The notes below the pieces were generated by a model. The model had not been told where the DNA came from, ran no database searches, and was given only the letters and a program-made list of their open reading frames with translations. DNA of 64,000 nucleotides. It comes from JBBQVS01 sp964250805 (GTDB lineage Bacteria; Chloroflexota; Ktedonobacteria; Ktedonobacterales; Ktedonobacteraceae). The position numbers and the translations under genes are program-made. Position 1 is the stretch's first letter. Every line of letters begins with the position of its first letter. This document shows, piece after piece, positions 8,930 to 17,223 of the stretch. Where the stretch lies: contig CAXUHG010000007.1 of the NCBI GenBank assembly GCA_964250805.1, positions 26,414 to 90,413 of the forward strand, given 5' to 3'.

Positions 8930-9952
8930 TTAGCCATTCGGCAGCAGTTGAGTTTTTACCCCTTCACCTCGTCGTACCATCTCAATTGCTTGAGAGAAAT
9001 CCTCTAAAGGAAATGCCGTTGTCAGCATGGCTTCCGTGTTGATAACGCCTGCACCTATAAGATCGATTGCGGGCTGAAATGAGAAAAGTACCGCCATTGA
9101 GCCAAGCACGGTTATCTCATCATTGTAAATGCGGAACGGAGAAAGAGAGATGCGAGCCTCTGGCGATGCAACACCAAATATCATCAACTTCCCACCGCGC
9201 TTGACCGCCGTAAACGCGCTCTCTACAACCGCTGGCACTCCGGTAGCATCGACGACACAATTAAAACCTCTAGGTTCATCGTTGAGGGCTTGCTTGATAT
9301 CTCGATAGGTACGACTCGCCCCCAACGCTTCCGCACGCTCCAAGCGTTGCGCATTCACGTCGATCATCACAACGCGCGATGCTCCGCCTCGTACTATCAG
9401 TTGAAGCAGGAGCAAGCCCATCGTGCCCGCTCCTACAATAAGAACTTTATCACCGGATTGAGGTTGGAGCTGATTCATGCCATGTACAGCACAAGAGAGA
9501 GGTTCAACCAATGACCCTTCACGTAGCGAGAGCGTATCGGGCAGCACATAAACCCTCGATCTAGGCACCGAGACGTACTGCGCCATTCCGCCGTTTGTCG
9601 TAACACCAACTCCATTGTAGTTGAGACAAAGATTTTCATGACCTGTACGGCAAGGTTCACAACGTCCACAGTTCAAGTTTGGGTCGATTGCAACTCTGCT
9701 ACCAACCGTTATCGGTACTTCTCCGTTTCCCTCAGTAATCTCGCTTCCCAGTGCCACTACCTCACCCGCAAACTCATGACCGGGAATAACAGGATAACGG
9801 GCCAACGGAGAATCGCCATCCAGTATGTGCAAATCTGTCCCACAGATACCACACGCATTCACGCGCACAAGCACTTCTCCTGGACGAAGAGTGGGATTCT
9901 CTACACTCTCCACCCGAACACTGCTTGGAGCGGAAATCATTACAGCACGCAT
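8930..9952 (-). CDS. Zinc-dependent alcohol dehydrogenase (MDR, threonine/sorbitol dehydrogenase-like)
   Basis: 340 aa, normal length for the medium-chain dehydrogenase family. The catalytic zinc ligands are seen in GICGTD (Cys) and GHE (His/Glu). The structural zinc site is the four-Cys cluster CGRCEPCRTGHENLC. The NAD(P)-binding Rossmann motif is VLIVGAGTMGLLLL, and DVNAQR after the second strand favours NAD over NADP. It probably oxidises a secondary alcohol of a polyol or sugar acid. It is the second gene of an operon, 24 bases after a related dehydrogenase, with a modest ribosome site (GGGAT). Substrate specificity cannot be read from sequence. Confidence 0.8.
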   Translation of the reverse strand: MRAVMISAPSSVRVESVENPTLRPGEVLVRVNACGICGTDLHILDGDSPLARYPVIPGHEFAGEVVALGSEITEGNGEVPITVGSRVAIDPNLNCGRCEPCRTGHENLCLNYNGVGVTTNGGMAQYVSVPRSRVYVLPDTLSLREGSLVEPLSCAVHGMNQLQPQSGDKVLIVGAGTMGLLLLQLIVRGGASRVVMIDVNAQRLERAEALGASRTYRDIKQALNDEPRGFNCVVDATGVPAVVESAFTAVKRGGKLMIFGVASPEARISLSPFRIYNDEITVLGSMAVLFSFQPAIDLIGAGVINTEAMLTTAFPLEDFSQAIEMVRRGEGVKTQLLPNG

Positions 9953-9976
9953 AGAAGTTGTATCCCTTTCTCGTAG

Positions 9977-10993
9977 TTAAGGAGCAACAATTGATTTAAT
10001 GTTAGTTGGGTCCTGTTTCGTGGCCTGCAAAGCTTGCTCGGTGTCTTCTAATGGATAGCGACCCGTAATGACCGAGCGCACATCAATGCGCCCGCTCGCA
10101 ACCAAGGCAATTGCGTCCGCATAGGTATTGGCATAACGGAACGTTCCAGTCAACACGATTTCCCTGTTCTGAACAAATGATATGGGGACGCGCAACTCTT
10201 CCCCAGGATTCATACCCACAATGACAGCCGTACCAGCGGGGCGCAATGAGCGTATGCCTTCGGACAACGCCTGTTGCTGCCCCGAACATTCAAGCAGTAC
10301 ATCAGCCTGTATACCTGCCTGTGAAAGTGGCTGCTCCGCGACATTGATGGTTTGAGTCGCGCCCAGTTGCTGCGCGATAGCTAATCGCTGCGGAAATACA
10401 TCCGTGATGGTCACTTTCGCAACACCTAGCGCAAGGGCAACCTTCATGGCAAGCATTCCGATTGGCCCAGCACCGGTTATCAGCACAGAGTCACCTCCGC
10501 GCAATCTCGCCTTGCGACATGCCCAGAGGCCGACCGAGAGAGGTTCGATTAGTGCCCCCTCTTCGTTCGACATCGTGTCTGGTAAAGTGTAGGCAAATTG
10601 CGTGGGAACGGTAACATAGTTTGCAAACGCACCATCAATAGGAGGTGTGCCGAAGAAACGCACATTGGGACACAGGTTGTAGTGTCCTGCGCGACACTGG
10701 TCACAGGTCCCATCGGGAATCCCCGGTTCTATCGCTACGCGTTCCCCCACTCTGCTCTGGTTTACCTCCGCTCCAACTGCCACAATGATACCCGCCGACT
10801 CATGACCAAGTACAAGTGGTTGTCGCACAACATATGCACCAATGCGCCCGTGTTCGTAGTAATGAACGTCAGAACCACAGACTCCAACTGCCTTGACCTC
10901 GACCAGAACGTCGGAAGGACCAACCTGGGGCATCGGTCGCTCCTCCAGACGAACATCGTGTGGAGCATACAAAACGGCAGCTTGATTTCTCAT
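9977..10993 (-). CDS. Polyol (L-iditol/xylitol/sorbitol) dehydrogenase-like, zinc MDR
   Basis: 338 aa. It has the sorbitol dehydrogenase signature GVCGSDVHYYEHGRIG at the catalytic zinc, LGHESAG, and a structural zinc cluster of which CDQC and the Cys of GHYNLC are visible. The Rossmann motif is VLITGAGPIGMLA. Such enzymes interconvert polyols and ketoses with NAD. It leads an operon with the second dehydrogenase, so the pair may carry out two oxidation steps of one pathway. GGAAGGG precedes the ATG. Upstream is a consensus -10 box and a LacI-type operator, next to a broken LacI gene, which suggests that a sugar-responsive repressor controls the pair. Confidence 0.8.
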   Translation of the reverse strand: MRNQAAVLYAPHDVRLEERPMPQVGPSDVLVEVKAVGVCGSDVHYYEHGRIGAYVVRQPLVLGHESAGIIVAVGAEVNQSRVGERVAIEPGIPDGTCDQCRAGHYNLCPNVRFFGTPPIDGAFANYVTVPTQFAYTLPDTMSNEEGALIEPLSVGLWACRKARLRGGDSVLITGAGPIGMLAMKVALALGVAKVTITDVFPQRLAIAQQLGATQTINVAEQPLSQAGIQADVLLECSGQQQALSEGIRSLRPAGTAVIVGMNPGEELRVPISFVQNREIVLTGTFRYANTYADAIALVASGRIDVRSVITGRYPLEDTEQALQATKQDPTNIKSIVAP

Positions 10994-11012
10994 AGTTTCC
11001 CTTCCTTTTTGC

Positions 11013-11043
11013 TTGAGAAACGATTCAATTTATGTGTATTATA
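11013..11043 (-). promoter_or_regulatory. Promoter and LacI-type operator of the dehydrogenase operon
   Basis: A consensus TATAAT lies on the minus strand at 11038-11043, with no clear -35 box. Just downstream of the expected start site is the near-dyad TTGAGAAACGATTCAA (11013-11028), which matches the general sugar-repressor pattern with a central CG. The 5' leader would be about 38 bases. Confidence 0.55.
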
Positions 11044-11060
11044 CTGCCGAATCCTCTTCC

Positions 11061-11477
11061 ATTGCTTACTTGAGTGCGCCATCGGTGAGTTCACGCATAG
11101 ATGGCGGAGAGCGTGGCACCCTGCAACTCCTTAACCACGAGAATCGGCCTATCGCGATCTTCATGATGGATGGAACAATGATGATTGGTGCGCTGCAAAC
11201 CATCACAAAGCTCGGTCTGCGTTGCCCAGAGGACATCGCCATTGCGTGTTTCGACGATTTTGCATGGGCATCAGTCATGCGTCCTCGCTTAACGGTCGTT
11301 GACCAACCGACGTATGAAATTGGTCAACAGTCGGCTCGCCTCCTCTTTGAGAGGCTAAGGAATCGAGAGAGGGAGCCTAAAGAGATACGCCTACCGACGC
11401 AATTGATTATTCGTGAGTCGTCTGGAAGCCAGTTGAGAATGGACGGACGCCCACAGGAGCCAATACTATTCAAATAA
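11061..11477 (+). pseudogene. C-terminal fragment of a LacI-family repressor
   Basis: About 138 codons matching only the last part of a LacI/GalR regulator: RPIAIFMMDGTMMIGALQTI, then GLRCPEDIAIACFDDFAW, then RPRLTVVDQPTYEIGQQSA. The DNA-binding domain and first ligand subdomain (about 200 residues) are absent. The homology stops about 20 bases from the dehydrogenase promoter/operator on the divergent side. Its last codons run into a GGACGCCCAC element like the nearby inverted repeat. It cannot act as a repressor. It is most likely the remains of the former local regulator after a deletion; this is inferred from position. Confidence 0.75.
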
Positions 11478-11502
11478 CAAGGTGCGTATACATATACTTA
11501 CA

Positions 11503-11594
11503 ACGGACGCCCACGAGGGGCGAGTCCCTACTATACTTTCTTGCGCTTCGCGTATATCGTGTATAGTAGGGACTCGCCCCTTGTGGGCGTCCGT
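11503..11594. repeat. Long inverted repeat (34-nt arms), REP-like
   Basis: Arms at 11503-11536 and 11561-11594 pair with a single G.T mismatch around a 24-base loop. Each arm is itself a partial palindrome, with GGACGCCCAC facing the TAGGGACTC end. A further GTAGGCGTCC follows at about 11641. It lies between convergent genes and may end transcription. Confidence 0.75.
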
Positions 11595-11686
11595 CCGGTC
11601 CCAACCCACTGACGTTCGCCTTTTAACAGTATTATCCTTTGTAGGCGTCCATTCGTTTTCAGAAAATCGAACGAGGCATCACACCG

Positions 11687-13618
11687 TTACGGATAGCTTA
11701 CTACCGTGACCGGAGTATCCGGGTTGGCGATGGTTGATGAGCCGCCTGTATCATTGACCACGTTCAGAATGCCACCGAATCCAGATGTGGAGAGGAAGAT
11801 CGTGAACAGATCGTGGAGGCTTCCTGCCGGAAGCGTGGCGGGAACCTCGAACGCATGTGCCGCGTAGATGTTCACGCCCTGGTTAAAGAAGCTGTAGCTT
11901 CCCATACCGTAACCGCTAAAGCTAGTAACAGTGTTGGGAATTTTGAAGGCCGCATAGCCATCGACCCCTGGAGCCTCCATCCACGCCGCCTGATTAGGTG
12001 GATCATAGGGCATCTCGTTTTGGAAGAAGATGTCGGTACCGCCATTTCCGTTCCAGATCACCTCGTACTTTTGATAATGTTCGACGAAAAGGCCGTATGC
12101 AGTCACATTGTTCCCGTTGACAATAACGCCTGTGTCGGCTGTGTTGACGGTCCAACCCACACCGCCGTTACCGTGATCAGCTCGCCATGCCCAGATATCA
12201 TCAAGGATGACGTTGTTGCTATTGACGACCAGACTGTCCGTCGCTTTGCCCACCTGCGCACCACCAATACGGAAGAACACATCCGAAAGAGCCGTTGGAT
12301 CGGTGGCACTATGGTCATTGTAGTGTACATCACCGTTCCCGACTTGTAGCAGCGTAGGAGAGTTCTCTGCACCAGCGTCGAAGAGCAGTCCCGAAATCAA
12401 GTCTCCTCGCTCACTAGTGACTTTCATGGACACGACCCCATTCTCAGGAATCAGAGTTGGGAAACCGATGCCGAGTATCACAGTATCAGGATGCGTGACC
12501 TTGATGCTTTGATCCAGGGAATAGACGCCAGGAGTCAGAAGAAGGTTTTTACCATCTTTCAATTCGTCATTGATTTTCTCTACCGAGTCCGCTGGCTGGG
12601 CAATGAAAAACTTCTTGAGCGAAATTGCAGAGCCAGGAGTCGCACCACTAGCCCATGTCGTACCCACAGAGTTGTGTTGCACCGAGGGCGCGAAAACCTT
12701 GTATTGTCCATAGGGGTCTATATATAGGTAGGGAGCCTCTCGTGTCACCGGACTGGTTGCAACAGTGGTGTAGGGGCCGCCACATGACGTTTGAGCGGGG
12801 AAACACTGGGCAGGCGCATTCACCACGCCTGAAAATACCTGATTCCAGACGCCGTTGGTCCAGCCATCCAGGTTACTATTCCTGACCAGCCACTGCTGCT
12901 GCGAGCCGTTGATCACCGTGCCTCCGGTGAATGCTGAATCGGCGATGAAGCCACCACTGCCATATGATGGAGCAGTACAGTAGTCCATAAGAGTTGTTGC
13001 GCCATTGACCTGGACCCGACGCATTGGTGCCGCCTGCGACACTGCCCAGAATTCTCCCTTGTAGCAGCCAGCGTCGGGGTTGGTCACGTTGATGGTCAGG
13101 TTCGACAGAGAACGCCAGAAGTTATCAAGCGCAATGCAGTTGTTACTACCGAAGCACTGGTTGTATACATCGACGGAGCCGTTGATAACGACATCGTTCG
13201 GAGAGAGACCGAGGCCAGCCACAGTGGTATAGTAACCAACCTGGAAGTTGAGAGGAGTGGTAGCGGAGCCATATGTTCCTGGCTCGAACAGCAATGCATA
13301 ACGTTGAGTCCCAAACTGGTTAGATAGCTGTTGATTTGCCACCGCGTTGACAGTTGTCTGAATATCGCTCAGTGACATACTAGGAGTGAAGATATAGACG
13401 TTCGGGCCGAAGTTAGGTTGGCTAGACGAAGCCTCAACTGCTGGAACAACACCATTGGAGCCAGCCTTGCCTCCGACTGCATCGGCATGAGCAGCAGAAG
13501 GATTAAGAATTGAAGAGGTTGCGAAGAGTCCGATCATACAACAGAATAGCATGATCAATCCAATCAGCCGTGAAAGCGGTTTTCGGTACACCGTTGCACC
13601 GCGTGGACGTGCATCCAT
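11687..13618 (-). CDS. Secreted right-handed beta-helix (pectate lyase-like/GH55-like) protein
   Basis: 643 aa. Signal peptide with hydrophobic core LIGLIMLFCCMIGLFATSS and an Ala-His-Ala type cleavage site near residue 46. The mature protein has many short strands with Asn/Gly turns (NLTINVTNPDAG, VINGSVDVYNQ, DTGVIVNGNNVTAYGLFVEH), typical of parallel beta-helix proteins. Similar bacterial proteins are often labelled adenylyl cyclase or coagulation factor 5/8-like, which says little about function. A polysaccharide lyase or glucanase role fits the neighbouring GH92 and GH127, but no catalytic residues were identified. GGAGATGTC before the ATG fixes the start. Confidence 0.6.
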   Translation of the reverse strand: MDARPRGATVYRKPLSRLIGLIMLFCCMIGLFATSSILNPSAAHADAVGGKAGSNGVVPAVEASSSQPNFGPNVYIFTPSMSLSDIQTTVNAVANQQLSNQFGTQRYALLFEPGTYGSATTPLNFQVGYYTTVAGLGLSPNDVVINGSVDVYNQCFGSNNCIALDNFWRSLSNLTINVTNPDAGCYKGEFWAVSQAAPMRRVQVNGATTLMDYCTAPSYGSGGFIADSAFTGGTVINGSQQQWLVRNSNLDGWTNGVWNQVFSGVVNAPAQCFPAQTSCGGPYTTVATSPVTREAPYLYIDPYGQYKVFAPSVQHNSVGTTWASGATPGSAISLKKFFIAQPADSVEKINDELKDGKNLLLTPGVYSLDQSIKVTHPDTVILGIGFPTLIPENGVVSMKVTSERGDLISGLLFDAGAENSPTLLQVGNGDVHYNDHSATDPTALSDVFFRIGGAQVGKATDSLVVNSNNVILDDIWAWRADHGNGGVGWTVNTADTGVIVNGNNVTAYGLFVEHYQKYEVIWNGNGGTDIFFQNEMPYDPPNQAAWMEAPGVDGYAAFKIPNTVTSFSGYGMGSYSFFNQGVNIYAAHAFEVPATLPAGSLHDLFTIFLSTSGFGGILNVVNDTGGSSTIANPDTPVTVVSYP

Positions 13619-13927
13619 GACATCTCCTTTTTTCGCTCTTACATACCTGGTGTTTGGAACACCGAGAGAGTCTGGTCAGATGCCAAATAAGGGAAACTCT
13701 GCCACGCTTTCAGGGAGTTTCAATATACCAGGGCTATTCCATAAAATAGCTCTTGCATAGAAATTTCTTGCAAATTTCGACATTTTCGGAAATTACTATC
13801 GGTCTATATGCCGAATATAGCTTATTTTCTGACGCTTGTCAAGAAGCATTTATACTCATTTTACACGTCTTTTCCTATTTGTCCGAAACAAGGAAGAAAG
13901 TTATTTGCAAAATGTTGAAAATAGAAG

Positions 13928-14002
13928 AAATTTCTGGTGTCCTGAACACATAAAACAAGGAAAGCAGTTTCTTGTTTTATGCGTTCAGGACACCAGAAAT
14001 TT
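13928..14002. terminator. Long hairpin after GH92
   Basis: Arms of 32 nt (13928-13959, 13971-14002) with one mismatch and an 11-base loop, 24 bases beyond the GH92 stop. It probably ends GH92 transcription on the minus strand. The rest of 13619-13927 holds only a small dyad GGTGTTTGGAACACC at 13649 and no gene. Confidence 0.7.
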
Positions 14003-14026
14003 AGGGACTTCTACTGGCTTAATGCA

Positions 14027-17000
14027 CTACGAGATACTGATATCATCTATGTAGCCACGATAGCCGCCTGTGCTGTTTGGCTGATCGTAGCCCAGGTCAA
14101 CGCGTACAATGGTTTTCCCGTTCACAAAAGAGCCAAGCTGAACGGTCACTTGATTCCAGCTATCGAGTGTCAGGTGGTTACATTGATACGCGGGATGCGC
14201 ACGATTGCCATTTTGATCAGTTGCGCCAGAGTCGCGCAGATTACTACCATCACTGAAGATGAGATCAACCGCTACACAGGTACTGTTCGTGCCTGTTACT
14301 AAGCTATTCTCTATCGAACTTTGTGGGTACACCCAGTACGACAGCGTGGTACCGGAACTCACAGTGACATTTTGTCCACTCAGATCGAAAAGCTGTTCGT
14401 AGGCGTAGTCGGCTGCACTGCCCTGAGCACTTCCTGAGTACATGAGCGCAAAGTTTCCAGTGTGTGCATACTCAGCATCGTTGACAGCGGCGGTACTGCG
14501 TAGTGCAGCTTCCGGTCCTTTCAATCCACAGCAGATGCCCGTCACGTTGCTGAGGCCACCAGCGGGATAGGGTGCGCCATCAACACTGTTGACCCAATTT
14601 GGAAGCGGACTGCCACTCTCAAAACCCGTTGAGAACGCTCCATTTACGCCGTTCACACTACCATACGAAGGTGGTGCATTCGAGGGGTCTGCACCCCAAC
14701 TAGTGTTCGCTGTGCTTGAAAGCGTGAAATCAAGCGTCTCATTGCTGGTAATGAACGATGAGGATACCCAGGGATTTTGCGTAGCAACTCCGTTCACGTT
14801 CAAACTCTGCACGTAGTACGTCGAGGCCGAAGCTCCCGGCGCATTGATCTGAATCGTCTGACCACTCGGTCGGTTCACGGTAATGCTGGGGAAAAGTGGA
14901 CTCGTAAGAACTAGATTTGCCGTTCCTGGAGTCTCAGGGAACATACCAAGTGCCGCAAACACGTACCAGGAAGAGGTTTGACCAAGATCGTCGTTGCCAG
15001 GGAGACCGCTGGGACCTGTACCGTACAGCGTGTTTTCAACCTGCCGCACGATGTTTTGCGTCTGATATGGTGCGCCCGCGTAGTCATACTCCCAGGGTGT
15101 TTCCAACGTGGGTTCGTTGCCCAGGAAGGCGTAGGAAGAATTCGGACCATCGTCAAGCTTGGTGAAGAAATTGTTCAAACGCGAAACAATGGCACCATTA
15201 CCACCTTCGTTCGCGAAGAGACCTTTCAGGTTGAAGGGTACTAGCCAGTTGTACTGTGCGCCATCGCCCTCAACCCAGTTATCCCCGCTCGTCGGGTCGT
15301 ATGGTGATGGAAATGAGGTGTTCTGACTACGAGGCTCCAGGTACTGATCGTTGGTGTTGAGCAGATTCTCCCAGTTCTGCGCTCGATTGACAAACTGATC
15401 ATGTACAGCACTATTACCGATTGCACCCGCGAAGGCACCAATGGCGAAATCGGCGGTGTTATACTCAAGCGTTGTTGAGGCAGCACCATAGTAGTTACAG
15501 CAACCGTAACTGCCATCCGACGGAAGATACCCAATATTTTCCAGGTAGTTGAGACCAGGACGGATATTGTTAGTTTGCGTTGCCTCTTTTACCATCGCAT
15601 TCAATGCGCTCTGAGTATCGAAACCTGTACCACCGAATGCATATAGGTCGGCAAGAATTGGGTCTGCGGGGTCTCCAACCATCACATATGTTTCGGTATT
15701 CGCAAAGCTCCATTTAGGAAGCTGCCCACTCTGCGCGTAGTCGTTGACCATTGATTGTGCCATATCGCCAGCTTGACTCGGTGCTAGTAAACCCAGCAGT
15801 TGAGCTTCAGAACGATAGATGTCCCAGCCAGAATAGTTGGCGTACTGCACATGACCGGAAGGCTCAGTATACGTCTTGTTATCAAATCCTGTGTATTGCC
15901 CATTGTCGTCGGAAAAGACGCTGGGAAACAAGAAGACGTGATAAAGCGCGGTGTAAAAAGTCGCAGTTTGTGCCGCCGTACCACCATTGGCCTGAATCTC
16001 GCCAAGATAGGTATTCCACATCGAGGTGGATTGCGCGAGAACCGTGCTGAAGCTACCAGAAGAATTCTCCTGGTTCAGGTTCGCCTGTGCATTCGCGGTA
16101 CTCACGTAGGAAACACCCACGCTCGCCTCGACCGTTGTACTCTGGCTCGTATCAAATGTGACGTAAGCACCTGCACCTGAACCAGATGCACTGGTATCAG
16201 ATGGAGAGGCAGCCTGTTGCCGCGTTTGTTTGCTTGCATCGTGTCCTTTGAACACTTTTGCCTGGGCTGCATTGGCCTTTTGTACTGCTGGTGCGGCCTG
16301 GCTCTTGCCTTTCGCAACTTTTACGTTGGGTGAAACCGTACCATTTTGCCAGGTGCCAGAACTGGCAAATGGCTTGTTGAAGGTTGCATAAAAGTAGACC
16401 GTATAGTTCGCACTTGAGCCACAAAAACCATTGCTAGTAGCCCAGCCTGAAATGGTATTACCGTTGATGTTGACCTGATCGTTGGAATCGCCATTGATCG
16501 AGCCTGAGACGTTGACCAACAAGGTCGCGGTTTGGCCTGAAGGATAGGTGAAACGCGCCGCGCCTGTACGTTGTGTAGTGGTCAACTCAGTAGTCACACC
16601 ACTATCCAGTCCCACCTTATAGTAGCCAGCATAGGCCGACTCATTCGAGTGTGAGAAGGTAGAGATATACTGAGAAGGATTGCTCGCAGGTGAAGAGGTT
16701 ACGGCACCAGGATACGGCATAAAAGGGATGTCGCCGTAGCCGTTACAGCCCGCACCGCTCAAATGAGTCAAACTAAAGCCTCGAATGCGGTTATCGCCAT
16801 AATCGTAGCCGCCAGCGTATGCATTCACCGTGTCGGGACTCCACTGAACCATACCAAAGGGAGCATCTGCCCCCGGAAAGGTATCTCCATCAGCCCATCC
16901 ACTCGGAGCATTGGTCGCGGCTCCTGTTCCCGTAAAGGGATCGACCAAACCCGCATAGTTTGTCGTCGCATTAGAAGAGCGCGACTTGTTTGCCTGTGCG

Positions 17001-17101
17001 TGAGCAGGAGTTATTCCAACGAAGGGACAAAGAGCAAAGAAGGTCGCCAGTAGAACCAGGATAATCGTTCCAAGAAACCGGTTTCTGCACATGGGTCTCA
17101 T
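14027..17101 (-). CDS. Secreted GH92 alpha-mannosidase with shared C-terminal domain
   Basis: 1024 aa. Signal peptide (ILVLLATFFALCPFVGITPAHA). The GH92 fold is shown by GADAPFGMVQWSPDT and SGAGCNGYGDIPFMP, by GNEPTLETPWEYD (general acid Glu, about residue 663) and by GNDDLGQTSSWYVFAALGMF (base Asp residues). GH92 enzymes are calcium-dependent exo-alpha-mannosidases acting mostly on alpha-1,2 links. Residues about 827-1024 form a separate beta-sandwich-like domain (SYWVYPQSS, FSDGSNLRDSGA) almost repeated in the SGNH esterase at 49467-50789. A Lys/Ala/Gln-rich insert lies near residues 265-310. AGGAGG precedes the start. It probably trims mannans or fungal cell-wall glycans. Confidence 0.9.
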   Translation of the reverse strand: MRPMCRNRFLGTIILVLLATFFALCPFVGITPAHAQANKSRSSNATTNYAGLVDPFTGTGAATNAPSGWADGDTFPGADAPFGMVQWSPDTVNAYAGGYDYGDNRIRGFSLTHLSGAGCNGYGDIPFMPYPGAVTSSPASNPSQYISTFSHSNESAYAGYYKVGLDSGVTTELTTTQRTGAARFTYPSGQTATLLVNVSGSINGDSNDQVNINGNTISGWATSNGFCGSSANYTVYFYATFNKPFASSGTWQNGTVSPNVKVAKGKSQAAPAVQKANAAQAKVFKGHDASKQTRQQAASPSDTSASGSGAGAYVTFDTSQSTTVEASVGVSYVSTANAQANLNQENSSGSFSTVLAQSTSMWNTYLGEIQANGGTAAQTATFYTALYHVFLFPSVFSDDNGQYTGFDNKTYTEPSGHVQYANYSGWDIYRSEAQLLGLLAPSQAGDMAQSMVNDYAQSGQLPKWSFANTETYVMVGDPADPILADLYAFGGTGFDTQSALNAMVKEATQTNNIRPGLNYLENIGYLPSDGSYGCCNYYGAASTTLEYNTADFAIGAFAGAIGNSAVHDQFVNRAQNWENLLNTNDQYLEPRSQNTSFPSPYDPTSGDNWVEGDGAQYNWLVPFNLKGLFANEGGNGAIVSRLNNFFTKLDDGPNSSYAFLGNEPTLETPWEYDYAGAPYQTQNIVRQVENTLYGTGPSGLPGNDDLGQTSSWYVFAALGMFPETPGTANLVLTSPLFPSITVNRPSGQTIQINAPGASASTYYVQSLNVNGVATQNPWVSSSFITSNETLDFTLSSTANTSWGADPSNAPPSYGSVNGVNGAFSTGFESGSPLPNWVNSVDGAPYPAGGLSNVTGICCGLKGPEAALRSTAAVNDAEYAHTGNFALMYSGSAQGSAADYAYEQLFDLSGQNVTVSSGTTLSYWVYPQSSIENSLVTGTNSTCVAVDLIFSDGSNLRDSGATDQNGNRAHPAYQCNHLTLDSWNQVTVQLGSFVNGKTIVRVDLGYDQPNSTGGYRGYIDDISIS

Positions 17102-17223
17102 TATTGCCTCCTATGTGTGTAAACAATTACAAGATATATTTCAAAGAAGGACTGCTTCGACGATAGCCGCCTCCTCTATGAAATAGCTCATCATGCCGAG
17201 GTCGGATTAAGAAGAGAAACGTA

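Noticed and set aside
11013..11060. First 16 codons of the LacI fragment frame
   Set aside because: They show no LacI similarity and overlap the promoter/operator of the divergent operon.
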